From: Rehmannia glutinosa
Lineage: Eukaryota; Streptophyta; Magnoliopsida; Lamiales; Orobanchaceae
Assembly: GCA_016081115.2 (NCBI GenBank)
Contig: JABTTQ020002201.1
Span: 30 to 64,029 of the forward strand
Direction: 5' to 3'
Length of the DNA: 64,000 bases
Positions 1-11,600 of the stretch are shown piece by piece; within the stretch, counting starts at the first letter, position 1; each line of letters starts with the position of its first letter. The position numbers and the translations under genes were made by a program. Below the pieces are notes generated by a model. That model did not search any database. It saw only the letters and a program-made list of their open reading frames with translations, and was not told the origin of the DNA.

Positions 1-862
1 TTGTGTGTAAATTCATCACATAGGAGAGTCGTAGCGATTAAATTAAGTGCGGAAATCGCGTGTAGGCTCGAAAAGGTACATTTTCAGGCAGGAAGCACTA
101 TTCGGGGCACGAACCGTAGAGCGGGCAGTGAGCTGCCCGCTATTGGGCGCAAAGTCTCGACAAGGAGCATGACCAGGCCGCCTGGTAGATGCTCCGGCCG
201 ATATGTTACTTCGAACTGCGGCCGGGGAGGCACGAGCCGACCGCGCGGGCAAGTCACTCATGCTTGATCTTGTGGTAGAAACTTTCTCCCGGAGTTGAAC
301 TTATTTAATTAATTCACATTAATTAAATGCATTTAATTAATTACAAAAATTAATTAAACATTTAATTTTAAGTTTTTTGGTCCCAAAAAGAATAAGGGCA
401 CTTCAAGCCCCGAGCCGAGACGGCCTGAGCCCACGGCCCGACCGGACAGTAGTGCAGCAGCGAAGCAGTACGTGCGGGCGTGTGTGTTTTGAACCCGAAA
501 CCCACAAGTATGTAGGTCCTCATTCCTTTAAAAACTTGGATGCCCCCAAGGGCCCAGAGCCAATATGTCCAACTTGGGATATATTAAGTGTGCAAACACC
601 TCCTTTTTTCTATGTGGGATGGAGGCATTTCTCCTTCCACATTTTCCATTTTCCATACCATTTATTTGTTCTAAGTGGCTAACTTCTAGCATTAATTTCT
701 CGTGCAGAATCGGTTTGAGAAATTCCAAATGTTATTCTCATCTACTCTCTTAGTAGAATTTTTACAAATAATTTAATTCTATTTTTTTCACTATGGAAAC
801 CACTTCATTATTTGGTCAAAATCGGGTCAACACCCCGATTTATCAAGAACCAAATTCCAACA
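1..862 (-). repeat. 3' LTR of the first Copia element (partial)
   Basis: It matches 4885-5729 along its length: a shared GC-rich stretch with 'gcgtgtaggctcgaaaagg', the paired TTAATTAA-rich block (300-370 versus 5190-5255), and the block ending in 'aattccaaca'. In element orientation it starts TGTTGGAATT, directly after the polypurine tract. The LTR copies differ by many small indels in the GC-rich part and are much closer in the AT-rich part. Confidence 0.85.
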
Positions 863-873
863 ATCCCCACATG
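863..873 (-). other. Polypurine tract of the first Copia element
   Basis: On the minus strand the sequence CATGTGGGGAT lies immediately before the LTR start TGTTGG. This is the expected place and form of a plus-strand priming tract in Copia elements. Confidence 0.7.
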
Positions 874-2560
874 AATGAGGAAATTAATGCATGCGTGTAT
901 CTTGATTAAGCGAAAGTCTCGTGAATCGTTGTTAAATCAGAATAGGTAGCTTGTGGCTTTGAACCTTCCCCGTAGTAAATACTATCGAATTTACTAGTTT
1001 TGTAGTGACGCGATGTCTTGAACTACTTTCGGCCGTTCGTGTAAACGAGACAACAATACTTACCTGACCATGCTTCCCAACCTTTGTTGTTCTCACGTTG
1101 TGTCATTTCCGTACTGGACCATATCTTAGATTCATAAGTGTTTCTTTTGAAGTGGCGATATTTCCGGCTATATAGGTGATCTCCTATTGAAGAGAGTATC
1201 TACGATACTCTACCTTTCGGTATATGAATCATTATAAATCTTAAACTTAACCTCACCACATTGGGAGGTTTTACATTACTTTGGATGTATCGAGAATGAG
1301 CTAACACATTTTCGAGTGTTGTTTGAACATTCATAACTTAGGCGTCACGTGGAACCAAGGTCTTGGGATCTCCAATTCACAAAGGTTGGGTTATTTATGA
1401 GACATTCTTTAAGTTGTGGATTTTAAACCCGTTCCACTTAACTGAGTTTATATAGGTGATCTCGATTTATGCACTTTCGTGGCGGATCCCAATGTTTTCC
1501 TTTGACTACGTAGTCAACCGAGAAATAACCCCATTTGAAATCATTGTTTAATGGTATTGTGTCTCAAACGTATATGCAGACTTAACATTACTACATCTTT
1601 GCTTTGTGCCCTTCCGATTGCGATTGACTATCACGATTGTATCATAATAGAGGCACATGCTTATTTCAACAGGAATATCTCATGAAGTTTCTAAGCCATT
1701 GTTCTTCTCGGCTTTACCCACAAACGTGAACTCGGTTCCATAGTGGATCGAGCTATGCCCGTTTTAGAAGACTTCCCGACACGCTCCTCACCTATTGTGA
1801 AAACAAATCGGCTTGTGGACTTGGAGTCTTTTTGTGTTTGATAGTATTCCATAGTTCATGGTATCTTTAAATATCTAAGTACCATTGTCACGGCTTTCGG
1901 TGATCATCTTTGGGGTTACTTATGAACCTACTTAGTTTACTCATTTGAATATGCAATGTGCGGATGTGTACAATTAGATTAAGTACATGTTGCAGAATTA
2001 CCACTGCATATTCGGTGGCTGGATTCGCCTCTATTCTTGGCCAAGTGTAGACTTAGATCTACGTGTCTTTGCGAGGAGGACTATCAAAGGCATTAAACAG
2101 CACGAGTATGCTTTCGACATAATGGGATTGTGACAAGACAATTCCATCGAAAAGTCTGGAGATTTTAATCCCTAATATAACATCGGATAATCCCGCTATC
2201 CTTACGTATGGATTTCTTCTTCAACATGTTCTTAGTATTCACGATTAAATCGCGGACTACTACACATGATCAACATATCATCCACATAAAGGCATACTAT
2301 GATGTAATCATTTGTAGTAACTTTAATGCGAGGACACTTGTCACATCCGCATTGATCTTGATGCCGTTTGACTTCATAGTTAGTGAGCTTTTACCATGCG
2401 TTCTAAGGTGCTTGTTTTAGTCCGTAAAGTGACTTAACAAGTTTACACACATTTCGCTCTTGAGGGTACAAGCGTACCCCTAGATTTATTCCATATAGAT
2501 CTCTCTTCAACTCACCCATTCAAGAAAAGCGGTCTTAGCGTCGTTTGATGTATCTCGAGG
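874..2560 (-). pseudogene. Copia reverse transcriptase C-terminal half and RNase H, decayed
   Basis: This is the downstream part of pol on the minus strand. A complete Y-V-D-D catalytic motif can be read on the minus strand at 2277-2288, in the expected spacing after the RT N-terminal part at 2561-3076. No long open frame survives, and the RNase H part towards 900 is recognisable only by position and scattered codons. It would have copied element RNA into DNA in cytoplasmic particles. The frame is broken repeatedly by one- or two-base losses, so no product is expected. Confidence 0.6.
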
Positions 2561-3076
2561 TTATCTGGCTTCAATAGCAATGAGAACACGAATGGACGTA
2601 ATCCTCGTGACAGGAGAATATGTATCGAAGAAGTCATATCCCTCCTTTTGTCTAAACCCTTTAGCTACCAAATGGGCTTTATACTTGTCAATAGATCCAT
2701 CTGCTTTATACTTCCTTTTAAGGATCCACTTGCATCCCAAAGGTTTGCAACCCGGTGGGAGATCAACCAACTCCCAAGTATGATTTTGCATGATGGAATC
2801 TATCTCATTATTGATAGCTTCTTTCCAGAGAGGAGCTTCTGGACTAGACAATGCTTCTTGAATAGTTCTGGGTTCATTTTCTAACATATAAGTTAGAAAA
2901 TCAGGACCAAAAGACTTAGCTACTTTTGTCCTTTTACTGCGTCTTGGTTCCTCTTCATCATCACTTTGAGGTAACCTTGCAGTTTCATAAGTCCGTTTAC
3001 TCGAACTTTCTTCTTTCCGTTCTTTGTTCGGAAAGATATTCTCGAAGAATACAACATTCCTTGATTCAATGACCAT
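2561..3076 (-). pseudogene. Copia reverse transcriptase, N-terminal part
   Basis: This 171-residue stretch includes the Copia RT entry region: an N-terminal linker rich in S, E and R/K, then 'NHTWELVDLPPGCKPLGCKW', then a K-x-KADGSI-type segment and 'LVAKGFRQKEGYDFFDTYSP'. It joins in the same direction to the Y-V-D-D motif at 2277-2288 after a frame change. The conservation shows this was a normal Copia pol. Most residues of the family consensus are intact here, in contrast with the neighbouring GC-rich parts. Confidence 0.85.
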
Positions 3077-3088
3077 ACCCCATTTATA

Positions 3089-3375
3089 TCAATAATTGCT
3101 GACTTGTGCACAAAGCGATAGCACTACTATTGTTAGCATATCCAATGAAAGCATAATCGATCGTCTTCGGACCGATTCTAACTTGTTTCGGCTTAGGTAC
3201 TTAGACTTTAGCGAAACACCCCGTATTTTGAGGTATTTATATGACAGTTTACGTCCTTCCATAACTCTTGGAGTTTTATTTTTACCTTTGTGTGGGATCT
3301 TATTAAGAATGTAGTTCGCGAGAAAGTATGGCTTCCCCCAAGTTTTGGGGTAAGCGAACTTATCAAAGTAATCTT
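3089..3375 (-). pseudogene. Copia integrase C-terminal remnant
   Basis: The minus-strand frame gives 'ANYILNKIPHKGKNKTP' followed by the G-R-K-x-S-Y-K-Y-L-K segment, which is the end of the Copia integrase just after the catalytic core. The sequence directly upstream (higher coordinates) is the pre-integrase/protease tail, so the zinc-binding HHCC and D,D-35-E core are missing between them. This is an internal deletion, not just frame decay. Confidence 0.75.
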
Positions 3376-3735
3376 TACATAAAAAACAGACCATTCTTGG
3401 TCATTATAAACTTATCGGACTCAAACACTAGTCTAAACCGGCCTTACTTAGCAAAGGACTGGAAACCAAGTTCTTGCGGATGTTTGGGACATGCAACACA
3501 TCTACAAGTGTAAGCTCCTTCCCGGAAGTCATCTTGAGCACCACCTTCCCAAGCCCCACGATGTTGGAAGTGAAGAAGTTCCCATGAACAACTTCTTTCC
3601 ATTAATCGGAGTGTAGGATGAGAACATCTCTTGTCGGCACAAATGTGACGAGTAGCTCGGTATCTATCACCACTCCTTGGGTTATCCGCCATATTGGCTT
3701 CAAACACAACCGGCGGATAGATCGATCTCATGACA
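3376..3735 (-). pseudogene. Copia protease and pre-integrase tail, decayed
   Basis: On the minus strand 'RATRHICADK' at about 3630-3665 is the region after the protease active site of Tnt1-like elements, followed by degraded 'SGKEL'-type sequence and 'VPNIRKNLVS' near 3475. The active-site D-T-G-A is changed to a D-R-Y-R-A form, so the aspartic protease would be inactive even without the frameshifts. The segment stops near 3376, where integrase C-terminal sequence begins. Confidence 0.65.
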
Positions 3736-4500
3736 AATCGATTGGAGCAGAAACTTGTCCTCCATCATGGCTTGTTGGTTTCCCTTGATTGACCTTTTAG
3801 GGTGTCGACAATCCTTCGCCATGTGGTTCGGTTTGCCACAATTGCAATTCCCCTTGAACTTTTTGGCTTTTCCTTTTTCCTTCCGGGTGCTGCGTTTCTT
3901 GCTAGTGCTCGATTCATAAGAATTAGCCTTAGCACTCCATTCCCAGGGCTTGCTGGATTTCATCCCGATTTCAGGTTGTCTTCTTGATCTGGCCAAGACA
4001 ATCGAGATCAAGCCCCATCTCTTTAAAACGTGCTTGAGGTAGTTTTGAAATCCTTCCACAATGGCGGCAACTATTACGGTGGAAGGATTCACAAAATAAG
4101 TCGTGAAGTCGTGAAGGATGATTTGAATCTCCCGAACTTGGTGATCACCGTCTTGGTGTCAACCATCTTGTACTCAGAAATTTGCCGACAACAAATTTCT
4201 TTGTACCGGCATCTTCCGTCTTGTACTTCTTCTCCAAGAATCACGATTCCTTGGGCGTCTCAACGTCTATAGGCGTTATAGAGAAGTGTCGTCCCAGCCC
4301 GTTCAACACGTGGTGCGACATAAAAATTGTTGTTATGCCAAGCATCCACGGCGATTCTCCGGTTGTTGTCAACTTCGTCATATTCAACGGCGGGGGGTCG
4401 TCTTTGAGAATGCAGAGACAACCCCAAGGTGGTGAGTAGAAACGACATCTTCATTTGCCAACGTTTGAAGTCGGGCCCAGGAGAACTTGGGCGGCTTTCG
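3736..4500 (-). pseudogene. Copia gag with damaged zinc knuckle
   Basis: The minus strand codes for gag nucleocapsid sequence: 'VAAIVEGFQNYLKHVLKR' (a consensus matrix/capsid segment with substitutions), then a basic K/R/G-rich linker, then a CCHC zinc knuckle read as C-N-C-G-K-P-N-H-M-A-K-D-C. The normal spacing is C-x2-C-x4-H-x4-C, and here one residue is missing between the first two cysteines. The N-terminal part near 4260-4454 is in another frame, so at least one frameshift separates them. Confidence 0.75.
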
Positions 4501-4530
4501 CCCGTGGCGGAGCGCAGCCATTCTTTGTGA

Positions 4531-4551
4531 AAGTGATCGAGCTGGATACCA
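4531..4551 (-). other. Primer binding site, tRNA-Met type
   Basis: On the minus strand TGGTATCCAGCTCGATC begins next to the inner end of the 5' LTR. It keeps the TGGTATC start that pairs with the 3' end of initiator tRNA-Met in plant Copia elements, although the next bases deviate from the usual AGAGC. Confidence 0.6.
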
Positions 4552-4553
4552 TC

Positions 4554-5729
4554 GTCTTCAACGAAACATAGATTTAGTCTTGCGATTGTTGGGTAAAATT
4601 ATATCTAGTGGAAGGTTTTATGTGAAGAAAAATGGTTGGGATATAGTGTATGGTTTAAGTCGAGGCATAGATTCTGTCTCCAAGACGAAACGCCCGTATA
4701 CCAGTGCTTACGGTTCGGCGCTCGCCTCAAGATACAAACGACTTTTTCGTCTCGAGTTTATAGCACTTGCAAACTCAAAACACAGCCCGAACAAGACGAA
4801 GTGTTTAGACTTTCAAGCTACAAAGGAAGGGAATGATCAATATGCTTTGTATGCGAATGATCGAGTTATTATCCGAGTATTTTTCGTGTATAAATTCATC
4901 TGCGGGGGCTTCAATCATATAGGCAAAATGAAGTGCCCGTACGGAGGAAAATCGCGTGTAGGCTCGAAAAGGCACATTTTCAGCGAGCAGACGCACACAT
5001 GTTCGGGAGCGCACTACTCGGAGCATGGGCCGTGCGCGCCCGTCATTTGCCCCGGGCGCGAAAGTCTCGGCTTGAGGAGCACGACCCGGCCCACGGGCGT
5101 GCTCCGGCCGTGCTACTTCGAACCTTTGCGGGGAGCACGACCCGTGCTCCGCCCGTCTTGTGGTAGAAACTTTCCAGAGTTGAACTCATTTAATTAATTA
5201 CTTTAAATTAATTAAATCTATTTAATTAATTACAAAAATTAATTAAACATTTAATTTTAAAGGTTTTGGTCCAAAAAGAATAAGGCCTTCAAGCCCAAGC
5301 CCACGACCCACGGACCGGGCTCGCCGGCCAAGTCACCCGTGGCGGGTGGCGTGTGTGTTTGAACCAAACCCTGGCAAGCATGAGTCCTCACCCCTTTAAA
5401 AACTTGGATGCCCCCCAGACGGCCCAAACCCATATGTCCAACTTGGGATATATTAAGTGTGCAACTTTGCCTCTCCTTTTTCCTATGTGGGATGGAGCAT
5501 TTCTTCCCTTTTACATTTTCCATTTTCCATACCATTTATTTGTATTAAGTGGCTAACTTACAGCATTAATTTCTCATTCACGGAATTGGTTTGAAATTCC
5601 AAATGCTATTCTCATCTACTCTCTTAGTAAATTTTACGAATAATTTAATTCTATTTTTCACTAATGAAACCACTTAATTATTTGGTCAAAATCGGGTCAA
5701 CACCCAATTTATCAACAGAATTCCAACCA
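4554..5729 (-). repeat. 5' LTR of the first Copia element
   Basis: Full-length LTR of about 1.18 kb, matching 1-862 over its distal part. The outer end in element orientation reads TGGTTGGAATTC, against TGTTGGAATTTG in the other LTR. The inner boundary is set by the primer site and is uncertain by a few bases. A (TA)n microsatellite begins just beyond it at about 5740. Confidence 0.8.
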
Positions 5730-6964
5730 AATATCCAATATATATATATATATATATAAATTATGACATACACATATTTTCTCCTTCTGATGTTTTCTTC
5801 AAGTTGTATATACCAAATTAAAGCAGAATATTATTTACAAGTTGTGAAATTACACACTTTACACTGCCCAAAAAATCAGTTATCCTTGACATTCTATTCT
5901 AATTTTGTGCTGCTCTTACATTTCATATAATACATATGCATATGTTTTATGAGATACCAAATTCAACAAAACTTTGGAATATATGATTTAAAAGTGCAAA
6001 AAACCCACATTAGATTGTTTCGCTTAAAGTCTCCATCATTCTTATAAGGGATATGCTCAACCGTTAAAGTGCCAAAAACCCACATTAGATTGTTAATTGT
6101 TTCGCTTAAAGTGCCAAATCGGTTACCTCAACAGTTAGTTGATTTGAAGCAATTTGTTGATGCCGTCAAAAAACATTACAATTACATCCCTCAATTTTTT
6201 TAAATATTACAAATAGCCCAAATTTTTAGCCTTATATTTACATTTACATCATTCAACTTTTAAAGATTACCAATAGCTAGAGGAAAAATGTAAAATATTG
6301 ATTGACGTCGGCAAAATCCATCAAGCTAACTAACGTTTGGGGAAAGTGTAAGGCGGGGTTTTGTAATTTTGATACTGGCCTCTGCTTTTTTAAGAACCCG
6401 AACCGCAAATAAATATATATTTAATTATCCCTTCTTATACTATATAGGTTGAAGACCGTCGAGTGATGACCAGGAGAATATGACATTAAGAGGGTGGGTG
6501 GGGAGATCCAAGTTGATATGGATGATGAGTTTTCTCCCCTATAATTTTCATTTCGTTTTTCTTTTTTGTTTTTGTTACCCAAAAATGACAAACTAATTAC
6601 CATTCCACTGATGATGTAGCAAAACCTTTTTAATTTGAAAACTAAAGGAACTTTTCAAACAAAGTTAGCCAAATAAAAATATTCTGCTAAATTGACTGTT
6701 TGACGACGTTAACAAGGGTTCGCAATTCTGAAAAGGGAATCATGTATATTCAGTATTCTTTCTTTAACTCATATATTTTCAACATTCCACATAGTATGAC
6801 ACCTGTGCCAATATATTGGGGTTAAATATTACGAACCGTTCAAGTTAAATTATACGACTATATATACGAACTATTATATTATCTATTGACCTATATATAA
6901 TATTGACAGGAACTGAAAAGTCAAGAATTACGCCCATAATTAATATGCATGCATATAATAACCA
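5730..6964. other. Intergenic stretch with a short direct repeat and (TA)n
   Basis: No gene is visible. It begins with a (TA)n run (about 5739-5758). Between 5991 and 6125 there is a direct duplication with an offset of about 74 bases: 'aacccacattagattgtt' occurs twice, each followed by 'tttcgcttaaagt'. The rest is AT-rich and resembles decayed repeat sequence. Confidence 0.6.
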
Positions 6965-6973
6965 TTATAAATA
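6965..6973 (+). promoter_or_regulatory. Candidate TATA box of the P450 pseudogene
   Basis: TTATAAATA lies about 145 bases before the ATG at 7118, a normal distance for a plant promoter with a leader near 100-120 bases. No other TATA-like element fits better between it and the start codon. Activity is inferred, not shown. Confidence 0.45.
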
Positions 6974-7117
6974 TGGAGCTGCTTCATTTAGTTTCTCATA
7001 ATTAAGATTGGTGTAGTTTCTAAGAGCTGTAAAAGAGTAAGAAACCCATTATTCTTGCTTTGCTACACAAATCAGTTCTAGGGATTCCTATCGAGCACCC
7101 ATTTAATTTTTTCCATC

Positions 7118-8683
7118 ATGGCATTAGCTTTGCTTGTTTTGGTACCAATTGTCTTTCTATTCATAAAGCATTTCTTATTTGGAGCCCGACAGCTTCCACC
7201 AGGCCCTAGTTCATTGTATGTTTTGACTTATCTTTCCCATTTAATATACAAACCTCATAGAGCTCTCAAAAGCTGTCCCAAATCTATGGTCCTTTAATGT
7301 CTTTCCAGCTTGGGACCAACTCATGGTGGTTGCATCATCGCCTGATATTGCTAGGGAATTCTGCAAAACCCATGACCGTATATTTTCAGGCAGGCACTTG
7401 CCATCTGTATATCACAACCTTCCAGGGATAACGAATTCATCTATTGTATTGTCACCTGATTGTAGCAAGTCGTGGAAACTCTTTCGTTCTATCGGCCAAA
7501 CTTGCGTCTTTTCTTCCAAGGCTATGGAATCAAATGCCTGGATAAGAAAGGAGAAGGTCATGGACTTGGTAAATCATTTGCGGACTAATGAAGGCAAAGT
7601 CGCGAATCTTGAAGACATGATGTTTGCTACTCTAGCAAATATCATCTCTGCTCTAACTTCAAGAAACCTCTTTGACATTCATGGACAGGAAAATAATGAA
7701 TATAAGGCGATGATGGCTTTAGTGAGCGAGGTGATTGAAAAAACTACGACTCTTGGGTTGGTTGATTTCTTGCCAATTTTGAAAGGGATAGACTTTTGGA
7801 GTAAAGGAAAGGCCATGGATTTGTACCGAAAAATTAAACTTGGGGCGATATCATCAATGAAAGAAAATCAATGGGACGTAAAAACCTCGATTCAACTCAA
7901 GATTTTTGGACATTGTCCTAATTGACGTGATACATTTTGGAAGATCGATTGGCAATGCATTAATTGTGAGAACCTTTTTCCTTAACTCAAATATTTTTGA
8001 CTCCTAAAATGGAATATCATGCATCAATGTACTTGTTTAAGTATATATATATACATAAATTTATAGAGAACTTATTTTCACGTGTTTCATACAGAATTAT
8101 TGATTGGTGCCACAGATTCAACCACTATAACCACGGTGTGGTTGATTGTAGAATTGACGTAAATCAAGAAATGTTAACTAAAGTTCATGATGAAATAGCA
8201 CAAGCTGTCGAAGGAGATGAACTCAATGAGATACTATTATCCGAATGCCATTACTTCCAAGCTTGTATAAAGGAAACATTGAGACTTCATGTTCGGCTCA
8301 ATGTTGGTGCCTCATCGTGCACTCGAGGCGTGCAAGGTGAATAATTACGTTATCCCCAAAGATAGCATGGTATTGGTGAATGCTTGGGCAATCGCGCAAG
8401 ATCCCAACTCTTGGGAAGATCTTTGCAAGCTTCAAGCTGAGAGGTTCTTGGACTCGAAAATAGGTTACAAGGGTACTACATTTTGAATATTTACCTTTGG
8501 AGCAAGGACTAAGGATGTGTCCGGAGATCGGTAAGTGGCTTTCAAAAATATTCGGATGCTCGTCGGGTCTTTATTACATTATTTTATTTGAACTCATTCC
8601 AAATGGTGCGACCCGACTACTATCGACACAAGCGAAGTATTTCGACTTTGAAGAAGGAAAAACCATTGCTTTTTGATTCCTAA
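7118..8683 (+). pseudogene. Cytochrome P450 pseudogene, CYP71 clan, CYP80-like
   Basis: The product would have been an ER-anchored mono-oxygenase. The ATG at 7118 starts a hydrophobic anchor followed by the proline-rich hinge L-P-P-G-P. Exon 1 (7118-7965) carries 'KPHRAL', 'MVVASSPDIAREFCKTHDR' and 'SWKLFRS' (C-helix region). The intron is 7966-8094 (GT...AG, 129 bases). Exon 2 has the I-helix 'LIGATDSTT', the K-helix ExxR as 'KETLRLH', 'NYVIPKDSMVLVNAWAIAQD' and the AERF form of PERF. The C-terminal end reads into a stop at 8681-8683. Damage: frameshifts near 7268, 7315 and 7870, a stop after the I-helix near 8161, a shift near 8335, and a stop plus shift in the haem-binding loop near 8486-8525. 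CYP80 enzymes act in alkaloid pathways in several plants. The CYP80 placement rests on the region after the K-helix and is tentative; CYP76 is the alternative. Confidence 0.85.
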
Positions 8684-11600
8684 GTTAAGGAAGCTTAATA
8701 GTGTTTGATAATTTTGTTTTTATTCTTTTCATGTGATTTAAAAATAAAATACTCACATTTGGAGAAGTTTAATGCTGATTTCAAAACTTGATGGTAAATC
8801 AACATATTCATATTTATAAATTCGTTATAAATTAATTTGTTCGTTTCAATTTCAGGTATCGAAAAGTTGTTCATTAAACGTTCAATAAGAAAACATTACT
8901 GATTTCATGAGGATTGTAATTTCGTTCACCACTCCTATTCACTATATTGAATGAAGGTTGATTTTCATACTACTATATACCTAATATTTGTAAATTATTT
9001 AATTTGATTAGACATCTTTCAAGGTAAATTAAACATTGGGTCACCAAGAGCTAGTTTAACATTTAGAAAATGTCAAAAGATGTGAAAACACAAAGGGAGT
9101 GGAAAGTTTAAGTTTTTCTATGGTAGGGCTAAAAAATGAATCAAACCACTTGATACTCGTCAACACGAAGTCGATAATCAAAATCTCATTTGAGCTTGTT
9201 GTGAATCAAATTTGAACACATTTTTTGGATTCGATAATGTATAGACTCGACTCAAGCTGAAACGATTACGTAAAATACTAAATATCTCACTCTAATACAC
9301 TATCTATAAAAGTGTGAATAACTTTCAAGGTTTTTGAAAAATTTGATTTGCCAAAAATATCCTCGTGGTAAAATTACCTTTAAGGGCAATTCGTAGTTTT
9401 CTATATTGATTTGTTTTATTTGTTTGATAATATGATAAGTGTCTCTTTGTATTGAAACTCTTATTTGCATTATTTCAATTGTAACTCTTAGGAATATTTT
9501 TGAGTTTTAAAAAAAAATTTGCTTCATATTATTTGCATATCGAAAGTTTTCCAACCATGTGTCACCAGCACATATAAAGACTTCATATAAAGACTTTTAG
9601 CGTTTAAAGTTGATTATAATGCAATAAAATTACATTTATAATATTTTCATTTGATTTTCTCAATAACTAAATACATCTACAATTAAAAAAAAAGAGTAAA
9701 TTTATAGTGGAATGAAGAGCAAAAAATAAATAAATAAAATTAATTCATTTTAGTTTGATTCGAAATAAATAGTAAAGACAAATATATTTTTAAACTTCAC
9801 TTTTTGGTAGCAAATATAAAATCATAAATTTTTCATCTATCACTCTCACTAAATAGGTGGGATAATATTTTATTCGCGAGTGGAGTATATGACACTTTCT
9901 TTTTGTAGGAGAAGATAGGAGTTTGCAACCATTGAGATTTTCGGGAAGTTTATGCATTTTCTCATAACAAAATATTTAGTTTTAAGATTAGTGAAATATA
10001 ATAATTACTAAAATTAAGAAAAAAATAAGTATTTATTTCTCAAGCTTTGATCATTAATCTTTATCTATGTTTTTCGGTAATAATGGATATACGATTTAAC
10101 ATGATTTGGATTTAATAAATAATTTATTTAATTCATATATTATTTTGATTAAAAAAATTCAATCAAATTGTGATAATGTAAAGCTAAACTTGAAAACAAA
10201 CATATCATAAGAATATCTTCAAACAAAAATAAAAATATTGTGAGTTATATGTTTAAAATTAATGAAGTGAGATTTTTAAATTTCAAGGTGTAGTTAATTA
10301 AATAAGAGTAATATTTTTATATTTTGATTATTTTGATTTGAGAAAAAGAAGATAAAATCATACACTATTTTTGTTATCAAAATTAGCTTATTATGTTTAA
10401 CTCTTGCAAAATAAGTATAGGATTATTTTTAACTTAAGGTTTGAATCTTTGTCAACCACATCCCCATATTTAGAAAACAAATATATGACAATTTTTGTTT
10501 AATAATCAATATCCATATTGCCATACTTTTGGGGAAAAAAAGACATGATATTTTAAATTCAAATTGGTAGTTATATCTGTAATATATATTTATGAAAACA
10601 AAATGATTGAGATCAATTTCATTTATTGAAGTCTCTTGATCAACAACATGAGGTGTTAAATAATTTTAATATATAATTAAGAGTAAATATATTTTTTTAT
10701 TATTATAGCATATTTCCTATGTGAGCTTGATGATTTTAATATATATGATTCCAATTAAGTTGCATTCAAAAGATGAATTTGAACTTAAAAGGAGGAATTT
10801 GGAAAAAATAATAAGGATATATATACTTACAATAAAATTAAAAATTAAAAATTTAAAACGTTAATCGTATAATTTTTGATGTTACATAAATGTTATTAGT
10901 TTTAAGATAGGCAAAATGTAAGATGTTATAAAAATTATATTGAAAATATATATTAGTATGTAAGTTAAAGTCGCGATTAAATATTTAATTATTTATTATG
11001 TATAATGACAAAATTTAAATTACTATACTTATGTCGAAAAGTATTATTAATTTACTAAAATTTATAAAAATATCATATAACAAGTGGGGTTAAACGCTTT
11101 TTAGCAATTTATTTGACAATATGTACTAACGAATCAATTAGAAACTGATATAATTGCATAATATAATCGCTTTTAATTTAATCTAAGAAAATACTTGTAT
11201 TTATTAATAACTTTATTAAAAGGAAAAATCTATTAACACTACAAAATAAAACAAACACAAATAGTTACTTCAACAAGTTCACCCAAAAGAAGAATTAAAG
11301 AAAAAATGGACAATTATTATTTCACTATATTTTAACGTAATAAAATGATGATTGTATAATTAAGTGAAGAAAATGAATGAAGGACTTTAATTTTATAATG
11401 TGTCGATGCACTTCTTCATGATGCAAACTAAATAAAACAATATATTGAGATAATAAATAAAAGACTAAATAATAATAAAGAAATGGAGCACAAAAAGAAT
11501 AGCAAAATATTAATAGAAACTAAAACTTTAGGAAAGAAAATTGTCAAAAAATGGTGAGGGAGATAGAAGAACTAATGTGTATAACCTTATATAAAATAAT

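Larger units (their letters stand above)
1..5729 (-). mobile_element. Copia LTR retrotransposon, Tnt1/SIRE-like, non-autonomous
   Basis: An LTR element read on the minus strand: 5' LTR at 4554-5729, primer site near 4531-4551, gag, protease, integrase end, reverse transcriptase and RNase H remains running leftward, polypurine tract at 863-873, and 3' LTR at 1-862. The protease-integrase-RT order is that of Copia. The gag resembles the polyprotein type annotated as TNT1-94. The 3' LTR is cut by the window edge by about 300 bases, judged from its alignment with the 5' LTR. Reading frames are broken many times and the integrase catalytic core is missing, so it cannot move by itself. Confidence 0.85.

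Noticed and set aside
4487..5197. 236-codon open frame on the plus strand
   Set aside because: It runs antisense through the primer site and 5' LTR of the Copia element, has no recognisable domain, and is explained by GC-rich LTR sequence.
7323..7925. Intact 200-codon P450-like protein
   Set aside because: It is only the open part of exon 1. The N-terminal anchor and the haem-binding half are in other frames, so the locus is a pseudogene.
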